Assembly (NCBI GenBank): GCA_023230025.1 | Contig: JALNYD010000023.1 | Coordinates: forward strand, 1 to 18,862 | Source: Candidatus Cloacimonadota bacterium | GTDB taxonomy: Bacteria; Cloacimonadota; Cloacimonadia; Cloacimonadales; Cloacimonadaceae | Reading direction: 5' to 3' | DNA length: 18,862 nt | Part shown: positions 8,589-15,894 of the stretch, in pieces | Position numbering within the stretch: the stretch's first letter is position 1 | Layout of the letters: the number at the start of each line of letters is the position of its first letter | Program-made: the position numbers and the translations under genes | Notes under the pieces: generated by a model | What the model was told of the DNA's origin: nothing | Databases searched by the model: none | The model's input: only the letters and a program-made list of their open reading frames with translations

Positions 8589-9344
8589 GTGAGAGAAAAG
8601 AAGCGCCGCGGAAACAGCAGGTATTACCTGTTCTTCCTCCTTAGCCTGATGGCAGTTGTTGCCATTGCTACGGGACTGGTATATACTTTAAGGCATCTGA
8701 GCATCTTTGATCTGGATCAGATCACGATCAACGGCAATCTTGCCATCCCGGACTCCCTGATTCAAAAGGCCAGCAATTCATATCTCGGAACCAATCTCTT
8801 CAGTATCTCCAAGCGTGATCTCCGCCAGGATTTGCAGAAAATATCACGCCTGAAGGATGTCAAAATCCGCAAGCACCTGCTCAACAAAATGAGCCTGGAG
8901 ATCAGTGAAAGTGAAGGCCTGCTTTATGTGAAGAGTTTTGAAGGGAATCTGTATCCTGTCGATGCAGATGGCGTGGTATTATCCCGCTACTCCAAGGTTT
9001 ACCGGGAAGATCTGCCTATTTACAGTTCATATTACAAAGATGCCCAATTCAAACCCGGGATCCAGCTTACAAAGCCTGATCTCAAGCGCATTCTCGCCTT
9101 ACATCAACGCATGGTCAAAGAAGCGCCGGAATATCTGCACATCATCTCGGAATACTATATGATTGACAATACTATAAACATCATTGATGCCAGATATGGC
9201 ACCCGTATCATTCCCAGTGAAGACAATATGGCTACCCAGCTCAAGCGCTATCAGTTTGTTCAGGACAATGGCAATATCAGCCGCAAAAGCGTTGTTGATT
9301 TGCGCTTTGAAAACCAGGTAGTGGTAAAGGCAGGTGACAAATGA
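8589..9344 (+). CDS. ftsQ: Cell division protein FtsQ/DivIB-type
   Basis: This is a bitopic divisome protein of 251 residues. It has a basic cytoplasmic N-terminus (REKKRRG), one membrane segment at about residues 12-34, and a periplasmic POTRA-like domain from about residue 37 (LSIFDLDQITINGNLAIP) followed by the FtsQ beta-domain. Family knowledge: FtsQ binds FtsL and FtsB and controls septal wall synthesis. The sequence is divergent, as usual for the family, so the call leans on topology, the POTRA pattern and the position directly before ftsA and ftsZ. The start is GTG, with AAGG at 8578-8581 seven bases upstream. An in-frame TAA at 8571 excludes a longer protein. Confidence 0.88.
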   Translation: MREKKRRGNSRYYLFFLLSLMAVVAIATGLVYTLRHLSIFDLDQITINGNLAIPDSLIQKASNSYLGTNLFSISKRDLRQDLQKISRLKDVKIRKHLLNKMSLEISESEGLLYVKSFEGNLYPVDADGVVLSRYSKVYREDLPIYSSYYKDAQFKPGIQLTKPDLKRILALHQRMVKEAPEYLHIISEYYMIDNTINIIDARYGTRIIPSEDNMATQLKRYQFVQDNGNISRKSVVDLRFENQVVVKAGDK

Positions 9345-10612
9345 AATCAAGTATTATTACTGCGTTAGATATCGGATCGAATGCAGTGCGAAGCATCATT
9401 GCCCGCACCGCTGAGCATGATAAATTGGAAATCCTCGGCATCGGAATCTGCCCTTCCGGAGGCATAGAGAAGGGTGTGGTCAAAGACATCCAGGCGCTAT
9501 CATCCTGCATCGGTAAATCACTTGCTGATGCTGAAAAAGCGGCTGATTGCAATGCCGAAAACATCTATGCCAATGTCACCGGTGAGCATATCCGAACTCA
9601 GCTTGGTGACGGCCGCATTTCCATCCCTTCGGAAGTGCCCAATGAACCCGGAGAAATCGACCTTGAGCATGTGGAACAGGTGATCAACGATGCCAAAAAC
9701 AGCGTTAAAATCCAGAAAGGGTTTGAGCGGCATAAGATCTTACACGGCATCCCTCACGACTACATTATTGACTCCCAGGATGATATCCGTAATCCCATCA
9801 ATATGAACGGATTCCACCTGACAGCCAAGGTTCTTACCATCCTCAGCGAGCTGACTCCTCTGCGCAATCTGTCCAAAGGTATTGAGCTGGCAGGCTATGA
9901 GGTGGATCAGGATAATTTTGTGCTGAATCACATTGCTCTCAGCCATAGTGTGCTATCCGAAGATGAGCGCCGTCTGGGTGCCATTTTGATGGACATCGGC
10001 GGGGGTAGCTGTGATATTTCAATTTACAATCGCGGAGCTCTTGAACGCGTATTGGTGGTTCCCATGGCAGGTCAGGCCATTACTGAAGACCTGGCTATTG
10101 GTCTGAAAACCACCATATCCAATGCGGAATACATCAAGAAGCAATATGGCTCTGCCATTGCCGCTGAGGCCGATCAAGGCCTGGAGATTGACGTGGAAGG
10201 AATCAGCGGCAGGGCGTCTTCACGCAAAACACAATACTTAGTGAGCCATGTTATCCAGCATCGGGTGGAAGAATTGCTCTCCATCTGCTACAATCGCAGC
10301 AAAGATTTCTACACCCCTGAGTTGGTGACGGCTGGGATCATTCTAAGCGGTGGAACAGCCAATCTGGATGCCATTGATACGGCTATTTATCACGCTTTCA
10401 ATATGCAGGTCAAAATCGCCCGTCCCGATCTCAGCAAACTCGTTTCACACATTCCCGAGCTTGATAATCCGGCTTTTGCTACCGTGATTGGCATTCTATA
10501 TTATGCCATGGGCTTTGAGCACGAACCTCAAACCAGGAGCTTTAATTTGGGCAATCTGGGCAACAGCAGATTCGTAGATAAACTAAAGAAAATAATAAAG
10601 GATTTTACTTAA
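9341..10612 (+). CDS. ftsA: Cell division protein FtsA (actin-like Z-ring membrane anchor)
   Basis: This actin/Hsp70-fold ATPase of 423 residues tethers FtsZ to the membrane and recruits later division proteins. The N-terminal phosphate loop is ALDIGSNAVRSII (residues 8-20). The FtsA-specific 1C domain follows at about residues 85-165. The second phosphate motif, DIGGGSCDISIY, and ILSGGTANL come later. The last residues (VDKLKKIIKDF) form a short amphipathic helix typical of the FtsA membrane-targeting sequence. The ATG overlaps the ftsQ stop (ATGA) with AGGTG four bases upstream. It lies 12 bases before ftsZ, its binding partner. Confidence 0.95.
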   Translation: MKSSIITALDIGSNAVRSIIARTAEHDKLEILGIGICPSGGIEKGVVKDIQALSSCIGKSLADAEKAADCNAENIYANVTGEHIRTQLGDGRISIPSEVPNEPGEIDLEHVEQVINDAKNSVKIQKGFERHKILHGIPHDYIIDSQDDIRNPINMNGFHLTAKVLTILSELTPLRNLSKGIELAGYEVDQDNFVLNHIALSHSVLSEDERRLGAILMDIGGGSCDISIYNRGALERVLVVPMAGQAITEDLAIGLKTTISNAEYIKKQYGSAIAAEADQGLEIDVEGISGRASSRKTQYLVSHVIQHRVEELLSICYNRSKDFYTPELVTAGIILSGGTANLDAIDTAIYHAFNMQVKIARPDLSKLVSHIPELDNPAFATVIGILYYAMGFEHEPQTRSFNLGNLGNSRFVDKLKKIIKDFT

Positions 10613-10624
10613 TTAGGGGGAACC

Positions 10625-11806
10625 ATGATTGAATATGATGACAGACCTACCCAGGTTGGCACAAACATCAAGATAATCGGCGTCGGCGGAGCCGGCGGCA
10701 ATGCTATTAACACAATGATTTTAAATGATTTAGGCGGAGTGGAATTCATCGCCGCCAATACTGATGTTGGAGATCTGGCAAAGTCCCATGCCAAAATGAA
10801 GCTGCAACTTGGAAAAAAGCTAACCCGCGGCCTGGGCACCGGAGCAAATCCCGAAACCGGCTCTCGTAGCGCTGAAGAATCCAAGGACGAGATCAAAAGT
10901 CACCTCGAAGGTGCCGATATGATCTTTTTAGCTGCCGGCATGGGAGGTGGAACGGGAACTGGTGCTACTCCCATCATCGCCAAAATTGCCCGCGAAATGG
11001 GCATTTTGACCTTGGGTATCGTTACAAAACCATTCCCCTTTGAAGGAGCTAGACGTGCAGATAACGCAGATAACGGCATCAGGCACCTACGGGAATATGT
11101 GGACACGCTGATTGTGATTCCCAATGAGAAGCTATGCGAAATCTATGGTCAATCCACTCTGTCCGCTGCATTTAACCAGGCGGATAACGTCCTCTATCAG
11201 GCAGCTAAAGCCGTAAGCGATATCATCACCATCACCGGTTATATCAATGTCGATTTTGCGGATGTGAAATCTGTGATGCAAAACATGGGCTATGCCCTGA
11301 TGGGAACCGGTATGGCAGAAGGCGAGAACCGCGCCATCCTGGCCGCCCGTTCTGCAATTGACAATCCGCTGTTGAACGATATCAGCCTGGCCGGTTGCCA
11401 ATCTCTGCTCCTCAATATCACCGCGGGCAGCGATATCCTGATGGACGAATTTACCGAAGTATCCAATGTGATTGTGAACGAAACTGGCAAGAACGCCAAT
11501 ATCATTATGGGTACCATCTTTGACGAAAACATGGCTGGCAAAATCTCGGTTACTATCATTGCTACCGGGCTTGCCAAGGATGAAGATCAGAGCAATGTAG
11601 TGGATTTTACACCCCCTACCCAAGTCAGATCAACAGCCCAAAATCCCAAGATGCCCAATGATGAGATCACAGAGATCATGCGGCGTCTGAACATCAGCGA
11701 TCCCGCCCTGGATACAAGCAAGAAACAAGCTGCCAGTGCGGAAGAACCAAGCCGCATCCAACCGATGCGCACCGATGTTCCCAGTTTCCTCAAAGCGCTG
11801 GATTAG
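10625..11806 (+). CDS. ftsZ: Cell division GTPase FtsZ
   Basis: This tubulin homologue forms the cytokinetic Z ring. Of 393 residues, the N-terminal GTPase domain carries GVGGAGGNAINTM, the tubulin signature GGGTGTG at 107-113, and KPFPFEGARRADNADNG. The T7 synergy loop NVDFADV (208-214) keeps both aspartates needed for GTP hydrolysis across the subunit interface. A variable linker of roughly 50 residues ends in a conserved C-terminal peptide, TDVPSFLKALD (383-393), the usual docking site for FtsA. The ATG follows a strong AGGGGG at 10615-10620. It is the last gene of the cluster, and a terminator follows 26 bases after the stop. Confidence 0.98.
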   Translation: MIEYDDRPTQVGTNIKIIGVGGAGGNAINTMILNDLGGVEFIAANTDVGDLAKSHAKMKLQLGKKLTRGLGTGANPETGSRSAEESKDEIKSHLEGADMIFLAAGMGGGTGTGATPIIAKIAREMGILTLGIVTKPFPFEGARRADNADNGIRHLREYVDTLIVIPNEKLCEIYGQSTLSAAFNQADNVLYQAAKAVSDIITITGYINVDFADVKSVMQNMGYALMGTGMAEGENRAILAARSAIDNPLLNDISLAGCQSLLLNITAGSDILMDEFTEVSNVIVNETGKNANIIMGTIFDENMAGKISVTIIATGLAKDEDQSNVVDFTPPTQVRSTAQNPKMPNDEITEIMRRLNISDPALDTSKKQAASAEEPSRIQPMRTDVPSFLKALD

Positions 11807-11832
11807 AAATTACCGCATAAAATCAAATAGCT

Positions 11833-11877
11833 AAAGGATATCCCGGTTTGTTTCCCCCTACCGGGTATCCTTTTTTT
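11833..11877 (+). terminator. Rho-independent terminator of the dcw cluster
   Basis: AAAGGATATCCCGGT pairs with ACCGGGTATCCTTT around a 12-base pyrimidine-rich loop, with one unpaired T in the left arm. A run of seven T follows (11871-11877). It lies just after ftsZ. The minus strand has only a short T-rich tail, so it is mainly a plus-strand terminator. Confidence 0.9.
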
Positions 11878-11889
11878 CATGATTACTTG

Positions 11890-11973
11890 CCCATTAGTTG
11901 TCGTCACGATGCGGTTACCTTGCCGTTACTTTTGTGACCACAAGGTAACGGCATCGTGACGATAACTAATGGG
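11890..11973. repeat. Long imperfect inverted repeat (33-bp arms, 18-base loop)
   Basis: The arms 11890-11922 and 11941-11973 are reverse complements at 31 of 33 positions. The mismatches are at TTG/TTA and GCG/GCC. The 18-base centre can itself form a five-pair stem (GTTAC with GTGAC, one G-T wobble) around TTTT. The left arm and the loop also contain a near direct repeat (TGCGGTTACCTT, TGCCGTTACTTT). It lies between the convergent ends of ftsZ and the pseudokinase gene, a common place for dispersed palindromic (REP/MITE-like) elements. There is no reading frame and no T-tract. Its identity as a dispersed repeat is inference. Confidence 0.85.
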
Positions 11974-11994
11974 GATAAAAGCAGATAAGGAGTT

Positions 11995-12073
11995 CAGACG
12001 TTTCGTCTGCAGAAGCAGCTCAGTTGCTTACTTTTCTCGGCCTGCGGCCTGGTTCGACACGAGACGTGCCGAA
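11995..12073. other. Cluster of four short hairpins in a convergent intergenic region
   Basis: Four consecutive small stems are visible: CAGACG-TTT-CGTCTG (11995-12009, perfect); AAGCA/TGCTT (12013-12029); GGCC-TGC-GGCC (12039-12049); and TTCGACACG/CGTGCCGAA with one mismatch (12053-12073). None has a T-run typical of a terminator. On the minus strand they would be in the 3' untranslated region of the pseudokinase gene. They could be a structured RNA, a degraded mobile repeat or chance. The remaining bases to 12113 show nothing I recognise. Confidence 0.45.
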
Positions 12074-12113
12074 TCCTGGGCTTTCTTGTAGACTCCAATG
12101 GCATCAATCGGGT

Positions 12114-14531
12114 TTAGTTGCTGCGTACCACTCTGAATCCGGTATAACCGTTTTTGGCAAAGGGTTTCTGATAGTCTCGATTGGTAGTCCTCAATTCATT
12201 GCTGCCCTGATGCCAGGAGCCGCCCCGGATCACTTTATCGGTACCAGAGAGGGGACCTGTATTCAGATTGGGAATCCGGTATGTATAGGGAGCATACCAA
12301 TTCCACACCCATTCTGCTACATTCCCGCTCATATCGAACAATCCCAATTGATTGGCCTGTTTGCTGCCTACTTTACGGCTCTTCCCTCCGGAATTTGCAC
12401 TGAACCATGCTACATCATCAGCAAGCTCTGATCCGCTGTATAGATCAAATCCTTTACCCATGCCGGATTTGGCTGCCAATTCCCACTCTGCTTCGGTGGG
12501 AAGACGGTAACCATTGGCCTCAAAATCGCAGACAATCTCGCTACCATACACATCATAAGCGGGATTCAAACCGTCCTTGAGACTCTTGGCATTGCAAAAA
12601 TCAATCACATCATAGAAGGATACATTCTCCACCGGTAACTGATCTCCCTTGAATTGGGATGGATTCTGCGCAAACACCATCATCCACTGTTCCTGAGTGA
12701 TTTCTGTGGCACTGATCAAATAAGAAGACAAACCAATCGTCAGCAGCGGGAATTCGTCATCTTCAGCCAGCGGAGAGATGTTGCCCATCACCAGAGAATC
12801 AGCCTTTACCCGGATCATCTCAATGGCTTTGTTCTCTTTCAGCAAGGCTTGAACCGGGCTTTCTTCTACTGTCTCACTTTCAGCCTGGTTGGACAGCTCA
12901 GGGGTATCCCGGGTAAGCAGGTATCTGGCAAACAGGAACAGGATGATCAAAACACTCACGATCATCATGATCCGGAAGGTTTTCTGCATTCCGCTCAGGT
13001 CTTCCTTATGAGTATGATCAATACTGGTGCTTGCCTCGATTTTGATCGGCTTGGGAACTGGGGTTACTGGGGCAACAACTGTCTGTTCTAGATTCGGCGG
13101 GAGGCTTGCTGGAGGTTCTGGGAGTGGAGGCTGATCTACAGGAGCTTCAGGGTGTGCTTCAGGAAGTTCTGCATCGGATAATGACTCAGGCTCAAGATCG
13201 GCCTGGGTAACTTGTTCCTCAGGTTCAGTTTCACGGGTGGGTTCATCCTCAAGGATCTGCTTGATCTTATCCCAGGGCTGCTCGTCCTCGGTCTCCAGCG
13301 GTAACTCTATCTGGGTGGACTCTTGATCTTCAGTGCTGAGGTATTCATCCGCAGCCAGTAGAATATTATCTTCCTGCAGGTCTTCCGTTTCTGACTCTTC
13401 AGGTCCTTCGGAAGTATAGAGGTCTGGCTCCAATGTATCCTCAGAGGGCAGGGGCTCGATATCGGGCTCTTCGGAGAGGATTTCAGCAGGCTCAGTGACT
13501 TCTTCCATGGCTGATGTCTCAATTTCAGCTTCTTCAGGTAAAATAATTGGCAGATCATCATCAGAAGGCAGCTCCAAAGAGGGTTCAATCTCGTCAGCTT
13601 CCTGAAGTTCTGGATTGATCTCTTCCACTTCTTTAGGCTGTTCAATCTCTCGGATCAATTCTGCATGGAAGGCCGATTGTTCTGCGGCTTCTTCCAGTTC
13701 CGTATAATCTGCATAATTGCCCTCAGCTCGCAAAGCCTCCGCAAGAATGGCGGAGGTCTTGGGGCGGTCATTGGGATCAAGCTTCAGACAATCCAGGATG
13801 ATCGAGTATAACCAGTCTGGGATTTTGTGGGAATCTGGTTGCTGGATGGCCCGGGTCAGGCACTGTTCCTTCTGCTCTTCAGGGCTTATGAAGCTATCAA
13901 CGCGCCAGGGCAGGGTTCCGGTTAGCATCTGATATGTGATCACAGCCCAGGAATAGAGGTCAGAATTATCGCGGATCAAGGATCCCCGGAATTCCTCTAC
14001 TGCTGTATATAGCACAGGAAAGGCAAACTTGAAATTACCCTCTGAATGCTTCCAGGCTTTGCGCTCTTTGCCAAATCCAATGATCTTGAGCTGGTTAGTT
14101 TGATCAATGATGATGTTGTAGGGATTCAGGTTCTGATGTTGAATCCCCAGCCTTTGGGCACAGGCGAGAGCATCAGCTATGTTTAAAGCCCATAACACAC
14201 CCAATTCTGGAGATATCCCCCCGGGATAGTTCAACATGTATCTGCCCAATGATATTCCATCCACATATTCCGCAATCATGAAGACCTGTCCGGCATCCTC
14301 AAAGCAGCTAATGCCTTTGCGGATATGGGAGTGATTCAACTGCTGGGCAACCAGGGCTTCATTGCGCAGGCTTTGCCGGAGTGCTTCATCTGCAGATACC
14401 ATTGGCACAGTGGTCTTGATGGCCACTCTGTCCCCACTGGCCAAAGCTTCAGCTTTGTGAATGATAAAGCGTTTTGATTCCTGAATGCTCTCGATGATGC
14501 GGAAGCTGGTCAGATCAGTCTGTTTGGGCAT
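12114..14531 (-). CDS. Predicted transmembrane pseudokinase with periplasmic FGE-sulfatase (SUMF1)-like domain
   Basis: This 805-residue protein has four parts. Residues 10-265 have a Ser/Thr protein-kinase fold: VAIK lysine K39, alpha-C glutamate E58, DLYSWAVITYQMLTG. The catalytic HRDLKPxN reads HQNLNPYN (132-139), DFG reads GFG (152-154), APE is lost and the glycine-rich loop lacks its glycines, so phosphotransfer is unlikely. Residues 280-465 are a very acidic Glu-rich linker, then a Pro-rich stretch to about 497. One membrane segment spans about 518-540. Residues 570-803 are FGE-sulfatase-like: RLPTEAEWELAAKSG, DMSGNVAEW, VIRGGSW, GYTGFRVV. The active-site cysteines of true formylglycine-generating enzyme are absent after RGGSW, so it is probably a binding domain. 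Basic residues suggest a cytoplasmic kinase-like part and periplasmic SUMF1 part. It starts one base after hutI ends, with a weak GGGAAG site. Its function is unknown. Confidence 0.88.
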   Translation of the reverse strand: MPKQTDLTSFRIIESIQESKRFIIHKAEALASGDRVAIKTTVPMVSADEALRQSLRNEALVAQQLNHSHIRKGISCFEDAGQVFMIAEYVDGISLGRYMLNYPGGISPELGVLWALNIADALACAQRLGIQHQNLNPYNIIIDQTNQLKIIGFGKERKAWKHSEGNFKFAFPVLYTAVEEFRGSLIRDNSDLYSWAVITYQMLTGTLPWRVDSFISPEEQKEQCLTRAIQQPDSHKIPDWLYSIILDCLKLDPNDRPKTSAILAEALRAEGNYADYTELEEAAEQSAFHAELIREIEQPKEVEEINPELQEADEIEPSLELPSDDDLPIILPEEAEIETSAMEEVTEPAEILSEEPDIEPLPSEDTLEPDLYTSEGPEESETEDLQEDNILLAADEYLSTEDQESTQIELPLETEDEQPWDKIKQILEDEPTRETEPEEQVTQADLEPESLSDAELPEAHPEAPVDQPPLPEPPASLPPNLEQTVVAPVTPVPKPIKIEASTSIDHTHKEDLSGMQKTFRIMMIVSVLIILFLFARYLLTRDTPELSNQAESETVEESPVQALLKENKAIEMIRVKADSLVMGNISPLAEDDEFPLLTIGLSSYLISATEITQEQWMMVFAQNPSQFKGDQLPVENVSFYDVIDFCNAKSLKDGLNPAYDVYGSEIVCDFEANGYRLPTEAEWELAAKSGMGKGFDLYSGSELADDVAWFSANSGGKSRKVGSKQANQLGLFDMSGNVAEWVWNWYAPYTYRIPNLNTGPLSGTDKVIRGGSWHQGSNELRTTNRDYQKPFAKNGYTGFRVVRSN

Positions 14532-14532
14532 G

Positions 14533-15786
14533 TTATGCTTCCCGGAAAATGGTCTTGCCTAGCTTCAGTACGCGGTGAATATGTGACGATCCCAAATGAT
14601 AAGGAATGAAATTCAAACTTGGGATGTCCCAGATGATCAAATCGGCTTGTTTGCCAACTTCCAGAGAGCCGCATTTATTCCCCCGGCTCAGGGCAAAGGC
14701 TGCATTGATCGTTGCAGCAGCCAGGGATTCTATCGGTGATAACCCCATTTGCAGGCATGCCAGACTCATTGTAAGAGGCATGCTGTCACAATTACAGCTT
14801 CCGGGATTGTAGTCTGTCGCAATCGCTACCGGAAGACCGCTGTCGATCATCTTGCGAGCCCTGGCATAAGTTTTGGATCGCAGAGAAAATAGTGTCGCTG
14901 GTAACAATACCGGAATCACTCCAGCTTCTTGCATCGCAGCTATTCCAGCATCTGATGCAGCTCCAAGGTGGTCTGCCGAGACGCAGTTCATCTCTGCGGC
15001 CAGCTCTGCCCCACCAATTGCCTCAATCTCATCTGCATGCATCTTGAGCTTCAAACCATGTTCCGCAGCGCAACGCAACACCCGTCGGGATTCCTCAATA
15101 CTGAATACATGAGCCTCAGTAAAGATATCACAAAACTCCGCAATACCTTGTTCTGCCACAGCAGGGATCATCTCTTCAGTAAGAATCCTCAGATATTCCT
15201 CGTGATTATCTCTGTATTCCGCGGGGTATTCATGAGCGCCCATGAAGCTGGGTACTATCTCAATGGGAAGGGATTTATTGAGTCTATCAATCACTCCAAG
15301 CTGCTTCAATTCACTCTGAGTCTCAAGACCATAGCCGCTTTTTGCCTCCAGAGTAGTGGTTCCCAAAGCCATCATTTTGCTAATGCGCTCGGAGGCCAAT
15401 TCGAATAATTCATCCTCTCTGGCAGCCCGAGTTGAGGCTATACTACTGCGAATCCCGCCGCCAGCGAGGGCAATCTCAACATAGCTTTTGCCCGCCAGAC
15501 GCATGGCAAACTCATCTTCACGCGTCTGCACAAACACCGGATGGCTGTGGCTATCCACAAATCCGGGAGTTATGATCTTTCCAGTTGCATCAATCGCTTC
15601 ATCCCAGCTATAGGTGGATTCTATCTCTTCTGAGCTGGCGATGGCCAGGATTTTGCCATCCTTGATCGCTAATCCGGCATTCATTATCAGTCCAGGATCA
15701 CTCATTTCAGAGCGTGTTTTGGGTTTGCCGCCACTCTTCAGGGTGGCAATCTCTCGGGCGTTTATAATGATCAAATCTGCTTTCAT
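14533..15786 (-). CDS. hutI: Imidazolonepropionase (HutI)
   Basis: This metal-dependent amidohydrolase opens 4-imidazolone-5-propionate to N-formimino-L-glutamate, the third step of histidine degradation to glutamate. With the ATG at 15786 it has 417 residues, the usual HutI length. Metal ligands are visible as H80 and H82 (DSHSHPVF), H250 (MHADE) and D325 (ATDYNPG). Other HutI signatures are FAMRLAGKSYVEIALAGGGI, TTLEAKSGYGL and MGAHEYPAEY. An in-frame ATG at 15813 would add nine residues but lacks a ribosome binding site, whereas AAAGGAG precedes 15786. A TTGACT at 15834-15839 (minus strand) could be a -35 box, but I see no good -10. No other hut gene is in the window. The pseudokinase gene follows directly. 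Confidence 0.94.
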   Translation of the reverse strand: MKADLIIINAREIATLKSGGKPKTRSEMSDPGLIMNAGLAIKDGKILAIASSEEIESTYSWDEAIDATGKIITPGFVDSHSHPVFVQTREDEFAMRLAGKSYVEIALAGGGIRSSIASTRAAREDELFELASERISKMMALGTTTLEAKSGYGLETQSELKQLGVIDRLNKSLPIEIVPSFMGAHEYPAEYRDNHEEYLRILTEEMIPAVAEQGIAEFCDIFTEAHVFSIEESRRVLRCAAEHGLKLKMHADEIEAIGGAELAAEMNCVSADHLGAASDAGIAAMQEAGVIPVLLPATLFSLRSKTYARARKMIDSGLPVAIATDYNPGSCNCDSMPLTMSLACLQMGLSPIESLAAATINAAFALSRGNKCGSLEVGKQADLIIWDIPSLNFIPYHLGSSHIHRVLKLGKTIFREA

Positions 15787-15795
15787 AGAGCTAAA

Positions 15796-15802
15796 CTCCT
15801 TT
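15796..15802 (-). promoter_or_regulatory. Ribosome binding site that fixes the hutI start
   Basis: Read on the minus strand this is AAAGGAG, nine bases before the ATG at 15786. The alternative upstream ATG at 15813 has no comparable site. This supports the shorter 417-residue protein. Confidence 0.75.
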
Positions 15803-15843
15803 GATACCGGCATCTTTTCGTCATGGGATATTTAGTCAAGATC

Positions 15844-15868
15844 AAAAAAAGAGCCGGGATTCCGGCTC
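15844..15868 (-). terminator. Rho-independent terminator of the DUF1292 gene
   Basis: On the minus strand GAGCCGG-AATC-CCGGCTC forms a perfect seven-pair stem followed by seven T. It lies 27 bases after the stop of the small acidic gene and 57 bases before hutI. The two minus-strand genes are therefore probably separate transcription units. Confidence 0.9.
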
Positions 15869-15894
15869 CTGATAGTGTGAACCTGAGTGCTAAG

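Noticed and set aside
11881..12113. tRNA, CRISPR array or attachment site in the ftsZ-pseudokinase intergenic region
   Set aside because: The palindrome is a single unit without regular spacers, no cloverleaf could be drawn, and no integrase or duplicated target is present.
12024..12431. Plus-strand open frame of 135 codons running from the hairpin cluster into the pseudokinase 3' end
   Set aside because: Most of it is antisense to the conserved SUMF1-like domain, and its start falls within hairpins. It is not credible as a gene.
12114..14531. Active Ser/Thr kinase (PknB-type) call
   Set aside because: HRD reads HQN and DFG reads GFG, so the residues needed for catalysis are missing.
15787..15813. 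Upstream ATG start for hutI
   Set aside because: It lacks a Shine-Dalgarno and adds nine residues not needed by the family; AAAGGAG precedes the ATG at 15786.
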